Below, piece by piece: positions 13,842-16,551 of a DNA stretch of 16,551 nucleotides (within the stretch, counting starts at the first letter, position 1; each line of letters opens with the position of its first letter). This DNA comes from an uncultured cyanobacterium (GTDB taxonomy: Bacteria > Cyanobacteriota > Cyanobacteriia > PCC-6307 > Cyanobiaceae): the NCBI GenBank assembly GCA_903862155.1, contig CAIOXF010000101.1, positions 1 through 16,551 of the forward strand, written 5' to 3'. The notes under the pieces are model-generated. The model had not been told where the DNA came from and searched no databases. It saw only the letters and a program-made list of their open reading frames with translations. The position numbers and the translations under genes were made by a program.

Positions 13842-15023
13842 CTATCTCCACTTCTGATCGACGTTCATGTTGCAAACGTCGCTGATCCAGCTGGGCTTTT
13901 GCTTGCGCGGCAGCTGGCCGCTCACCACCAGATGGGCCATCGTGTCGCAGATCACCCTGGTAGCCATCAGTGAGGTCATGTCGCTGATGTCGTAAGGCGG
14001 AGACACCTCCACGATCTCCAGGCCACACACCGGCACGTTGCGCACGATCAGCTCCAGCAGCTTGAGGGCTTCCCGGGGCAGCAGACCGCCGGGCTCGGGC
14101 CAGCCGGTGCCGGGCACGAAGCCGGCATCGATGCAGTCGATGTCGAAGGAGATGTAGACGCAGTCGGTGCCATCGGTGGCCCGCTCAATCGCGTACTGGG
14201 CCGCCGCCTCCAAGCCCATTTCGCAGATGTCCGTCACGGTGAGCACGTTGGTGCCGCGCTCCCGGCACACCTTCACCCCTTCACGGGGCACCTGCCAGCC
14301 GCCGATGCCGAGCTGCACCAAGTTAGTGGCGGGGGCGTTGGCCATGTTCGTGGCGTGGAACCACGGACAGGTGTGCATGCGTTCATCCAGGTCGATCTCC
14401 TGGGTATCCACATGGCGATCGAAGTGGATGATGCCCACTTTCTTGTCACCCAGATGGCGGCACACACCGCGCACCGTGGGGAAGCCGATCGAGTGGTCGC
14501 CGCCGAGGATGATCGGAAAGGCACCACTGCTGAACACGTGGGCGATGCCCTTGGAGATCTGATCGAAGCTCTTCTCGTTGTTGGCGGGGATGGTGAAGAT
14601 GTCACCAACGTCACAGAGGGTGATTTGCTCACGCAGATCAACCCCCATTTCGTAGTTGTAGGGCGTGTAGAGCGCTGAGATGCGGCGGATGCCCTGGGGG
14701 CCAAAGCGGGTGCCGGGCCTGTAGGTGGTGCCGCTGTCGTGGGGCACGCCCACGATCGCCACGTCGTAGTTGCCCACCTGGTTCACATCCTCCAGGTAGG
14801 GGGCCTTCATGAAGGTGTTGATGCCGGCGTAGTGCGGCAATTCACCCCGCGAGAAGGTGGAGATGCGGCGATCCACGATGCTTTCGGCCGCCTCCAGGCC
14901 GAAGCGGTGGGCCTGCTCCACTTCCTGCTGCCAGCCGGTGAGGGGGAGGGCCCGTTCTTTTTCGAGGGCCTCCATGCCCTCGCTCGGGTGCCGACGCCCG
15001 AAGGCGTCCGATGGCGACGTCAT
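13842..15023 (-). CDS. gdmH: Nickel-dependent guanidine hydrolase (GdmH) of the arginase/ureohydrolase superfamily
   Basis: This enzyme splits guanidine into urea and ammonium. The 393-residue product has the ureohydrolase metal ligands H177 (GGDHS), D202, H204 and D206 (HFDRHVD), and D294 and D296 (SFDIDCID). Several features set it apart from agmatinase and match Synechocystis Sll1077: a long N-terminal extension of about 80 residues, Arg instead of Ala in DRHVD, and the GFVPGTGWPEPGGLL loop. The immediate hypA and hypB neighbours support nickel use. A guanidine riboswitch lies 37 bases upstream. ATG 15023 is the first start after the riboswitch and gives the family length; no Shine-Dalgarno sequence precedes it. 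The urea product would need urease, which is not in the window. Confidence 0.93.
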   Translation of the reverse strand: MTSPSDAFGRRHPSEGMEALEKERALPLTGWQQEVEQAHRFGLEAAESIVDRRISTFSRGELPHYAGINTFMKAPYLEDVNQVGNYDVAIVGVPHDSGTTYRPGTRFGPQGIRRISALYTPYNYEMGVDLREQITLCDVGDIFTIPANNEKSFDQISKGIAHVFSSGAFPIILGGDHSIGFPTVRGVCRHLGDKKVGIIHFDRHVDTQEIDLDERMHTCPWFHATNMANAPATNLVQLGIGGWQVPREGVKVCRERGTNVLTVTDICEMGLEAAAQYAIERATDGTDCVYISFDIDCIDAGFVPGTGWPEPGGLLPREALKLLELIVRNVPVCGLEIVEVSPPYDISDMTSLMATRVICDTMAHLVVSGQLPRKQKPSWISDVCNMNVDQKWR

Positions 15024-15060
15024 CTGGGGAAGCTGCTACGGGGGGAAGGGGATGGGGCGG

Positions 15061-15210
15061 CCTCCCGGGCTTTTGTCCCTCCGTGTCACCGCGATGCCAA
15101 TCAGCAAGGCCGATCGACAAGCCGGCGGATTCCTCTTGGACCAGGCATCAATCATCTTTGACGAACAACAAACGCTGTTGGTCAAGGGTGAACAATCGGA
15201 ACCCTAGGAA
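15061..15210 (-). promoter_or_regulatory. Guanidine-I (ykkC) riboswitch upstream of gdmH
   Basis: Read on the minus strand, the leader carries the hallmark ykkC segments in order. CTAGGGTTCCG lies at the 5' end (about 15197-15207), CTGGTCCAAGAG in the middle (15133-15144), and ACGGAGGGACAAAAGCCC followed by GGGAGG at the 3' end (15061-15084). Between the first two is a peripheral hairpin at 15158-15185 (TTGAC/GTCAA outside, CAACA/TGTTG inside). Class I ykkC RNAs bind guanidinium and raise expression of guanidine disposal genes. The aptamer ends 37 bases before the gdmH ATG. I see no terminator with a U-tract, so control may be translational or use an alternative pairing. Match quality and gene context make the call nearly certain. 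Confidence 0.95.
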
Positions 15211-15324
15211 TCATGTCCGCATGGCCATGGTGAAGCCTGGCGGGCCTGGCTGTGGTGGCAATCGCTACCGATTGACCTGCCGGTGGATTTGGGTTGGAGG
15301 GGCTGTGTCCCGGGGGGTGGCAAA

Positions 15325-15366
15325 ACCGTATGCAGTGATCTGCGGGCTCCCGGTAGCGACCGTTAC
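15325..15366 (-). promoter_or_regulatory. NtcA-activated class II promoter for the guanidine operon
   Basis: On the minus strand the sequence reads GTA-N8-TAC (15366 down to 15353), then exactly 22 bases, then TACGGT (15330 down to 15325), which fits the -10 form TAN3T. This is the canonical layout of an NtcA-activated promoter in cyanobacteria. The box sits in a perfect palindrome, CCGGTA/TACCGG at 15350-15355 and 15364-15369. On the plus strand no -10 is found at the right distance, so the element points at gdmH. A transcript would begin near 15318, about 105 bases before the riboswitch. NtcA senses 2-oxoglutarate, so the operon should rise under nitrogen limitation. No experiment is available here; the call rests on motif and spacing. 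Confidence 0.75.
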
Positions 15367-15367
15367 C

Positions 15368-15393
15368 GGACGAAGGGGTATCGGCTTCGGTCC
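15368..15393 (-). terminator. Possible weak terminator hairpin after the membrane protein gene
   Basis: GGAC-GAAG (15368-15375) pairs with CTTC and GTCC (15385-15388 and 15390-15393), with one bulged base and a nine-base loop. It lies 10 bases beyond the stop of the upstream minus-strand membrane protein gene and directly before the NtcA box. It has no T-run, so termination would be inefficient or need another factor. Its placement as an insulator between two same-strand units is suggestive only. Confidence 0.3.
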
Positions 15394-15403
15394 ACCGTTA
15401 AAG

Positions 15404-16111
15404 TCAGCCAGTGGATGACACGGCCCGTGCAATCAGCACCGTGAGCATCACGATGGCCAGCAGTGTTTGCAGTGCCATCACCACCTTCGCCTTACGCGAC
15501 ACCAGGGCTTCGCTGGTGGGGCCATAGGTGGAATTTACATTCATGGAGATGAATAGATAGTCAACAATGTGGGGTGTCTCCGGTGGCTCTCCATCGCGCG
15601 ACGGCCACACAAAGGCTCCGCCCGGCGTGCTCACATCCATGAAGATGTACATAAACATAAACACCAGCACGCTCTGCATATACACAGCTGCTACGTCCCA
15701 TAGCCCCGCTAATCCCTCGCCCTGGTGATTGCTGGCGGTCGCCACCATGGCCAGCACGTTGCAGATCACCTGCACGACGGCGAACAGCAGGTAGGCGAGC
15801 GCCCAGAGAAATAGGCTGTTCTTGCGTCCGCGATAGAGGGCGAAAGCTAGGCCCAGGGTTACCACCACGAACACAAGGCTGCCGGCCTGCTCGAAATGGC
15901 CCACCAGCCTGCGGGCGGCGGCCCCGATGTCTTGGTGCTGCTCCAGGCGGTGCACTAGCAACAGATCCATGACCCACACCGTGCTGGTGGAGGCCACCAC
16001 CAACAGCCGGCCGCGCCCCTCGGTGAGGCGTTCCCGCAGGCGATCGGCAGGGCTGTCGGCTGGCATCGATTCCCCGTAGATGAGCTGCAGCCTGGAAGTT
16101 TGCTCCCCCAT
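15404..16111 (-). CDS. Membrane protein with channel-like C-terminus (DUF1345-like or ion-channel-like), function unknown
   Basis: The 235-residue product has about five hydrophobic segments: near residues 37-53, 74-91, 99-124, 139-156 and 208-231. The C-terminal part (HIVDYLFISMNVNSTYGPTS, then VVMALQTLLAIVMLTVLIARAV) has the order pore helix, filter-like loop, final helix seen in two-helix potassium channels. It also resembles DUF1345 proteins. The filter region reads NSTYGPTS rather than TVGYGD, so potassium selectivity cannot be assumed. The start is ATG 16111; ATG 16066 is a possible later start. It is oriented as the upstream neighbour of the guanidine operon but separated by that operon's own promoter. 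No functional link to guanidine is claimed. Confidence 0.6.
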   Translation of the reverse strand: MGEQTSRLQLIYGESMPADSPADRLRERLTEGRGRLLVVASTSTVWVMDLLLVHRLEQHQDIGAAARRLVGHFEQAGSLVFVVVTLGLAFALYRGRKNSLFLWALAYLLFAVVQVICNVLAMVATASNHQGEGLAGLWDVAAVYMQSVLVFMFMYIFMDVSTPGGAFVWPSRDGEPPETPHIVDYLFISMNVNSTYGPTSEALVSRKAKVVMALQTLLAIVMLTVLIARAVSSTG

Positions 16112-16202
16112 TTGCGGCTTGTACAGCGTGCCGCCAAGGGTGTTGGATCTGGGCTAAGCGAACGTCTGCCTGATCGCCCGGTAGAGCGATACCGATCTGT
16201 TT

Positions 16203-16472
16203 GTGTCCAGCACCGATGGCCTCACTGGTTTGCGCCACCACCGCGAGGTACTCGATTGGCTGGATCGCCGCATCGGCGATGGCATTTGCCCTGCCTGGCA
16301 CGTCGCGCTGTTCTTCTGTGACTTTGACGACTTCAAAGGCCATGCCGCCGGTGACGTGGTGCTGAAAACCGTTGCCGAGCAGCGGGGTTGCAACCGGGTC
16401 ATGGCTCTCCAACCCGAACAGGATGTAACGGCCTCCGGCAGGCTCGGCCCACCGTTCTCACAATCCGGATAA
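16203..16472 (+). pseudogene. Remnant of a GGDEF (diguanylate cyclase) domain
   Basis: The plus-strand translation contains a recognisable start of a GGDEF domain: STDGLTGLRHHREVLDWL, then ALFFCDFDDFK, then GHAAGDVVLKTVAE. The stretch normally linking DFDDFK to GHAAGD, including a conserved Asn-Asp, is absent, as if about six codons had been lost. After KTVAE the match ends, and no GGDEF active-site motif follows before the stop at 16470-16472. In the same frame a stop codon lies 18 bases upstream of the match (16182-16184), so the N-terminal part is gone as well. An active cyclase is impossible from this copy. It is best read as a decaying gene fragment. Confidence 0.65.
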
Positions 16473-16551
16473 ATCACGCACCGGCCGGCATGGCTCCCTG
16501 CCAGACCCTCGGGCGCGACGTTGCGCGCCTGGTTCGCCATCTCAGCGACGA

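Noticed and set aside
13842..15023. Calling the ureohydrolase an agmatinase or arginase
   Set aside because: The long N-terminal extension, HFDRHVD motif, hypAB neighbours and guanidine riboswitch all fit guanidine hydrolase; nothing nearby relates to agmatine or putrescine.
16179..16194. CGGTA/TACCG inverted repeat as a second NtcA box
   Set aside because: The spacing between GTA and TAC is 6 bases, not 8, and no matching -10 element is placed downstream.
15561..16412. 283-residue minus-strand frame antisense to the GGDEF remnant and overlapping the membrane protein gene
   Set aside because: Its translation is low-complexity and Arg/Gly/Pro-rich with no domain pattern; it is a shadow of the real frames.
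16473..16551. Possible gene start on either strand at the right edge
   Set aside because: Too short to judge; no recognisable motif in any frame.

Overview
The window looks like part of a high-GC picocyanobacterial chromosome of the Cyanobium/Synechococcus type. The evidence is a 40-residue psbY, a cyanobacterial-style primitive phytochelatin synthase, a perfectly spaced NtcA-type promoter, and a cyanobacterial guanidine hydrolase (GdmH) cluster with its dedicated HypA and HypB. Nearly every gene is on the minus strand.

Layout, left to right. Positions 1-2650 hold, all on minus, the 5' half of trmFO (cut by the window edge), psbY, a gamma-class carbonic anhydrase-like protein, a secreted phytochelatin synthase-like protease and a PilZ protein. 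A small DUF2127-like membrane protein follows at 2680-3201. Positions 3223-6445 hold a three-gene module with overlapping start and stop codons: RtxC-like desaturase, then MetX-like alpha/beta hydrolase, then GlnT/GmaS-type glutamine synthetase. I do not recognise this as a described pathway. Two plus-strand genes at 6634-7664 (a 53-residue protein and a xylose-isomerase-like TIM barrel) interrupt the minus-strand run.

Positions 7665-15366 hold the main system. An NtcA box with a correctly spaced -10 element precedes a guanidine-I (ykkC) riboswitch. Then come gdmH, hypA, hypB, a type III glutamine synthetase-like ligase, a nitrate/sulfonate-type ABC transporter (binding lipoprotein, permease, ATPase) and a terminal Rieske non-heme iron oxygenase. 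Spacing is tight and several cistrons overlap. The core reading is known biology: guanidine is taken up and hydrolysed by a nickel enzyme to urea and ammonium. The parts that go beyond that core are the glutamate-amine ligase and the Rieske oxygenase. They suggest the operon may also handle substituted (for example N-methylated) guanidines or related amines. The promoter suggests the operon is switched on by nitrogen limitation and gated by guanidine.

The right end holds a membrane protein with a channel-like C-terminus (minus strand) and a broken GGDEF-domain remnant (plus strand). I recognise nothing in the last 80 bases. I found no tRNA, rRNA, CRISPR array or insertion sequence.
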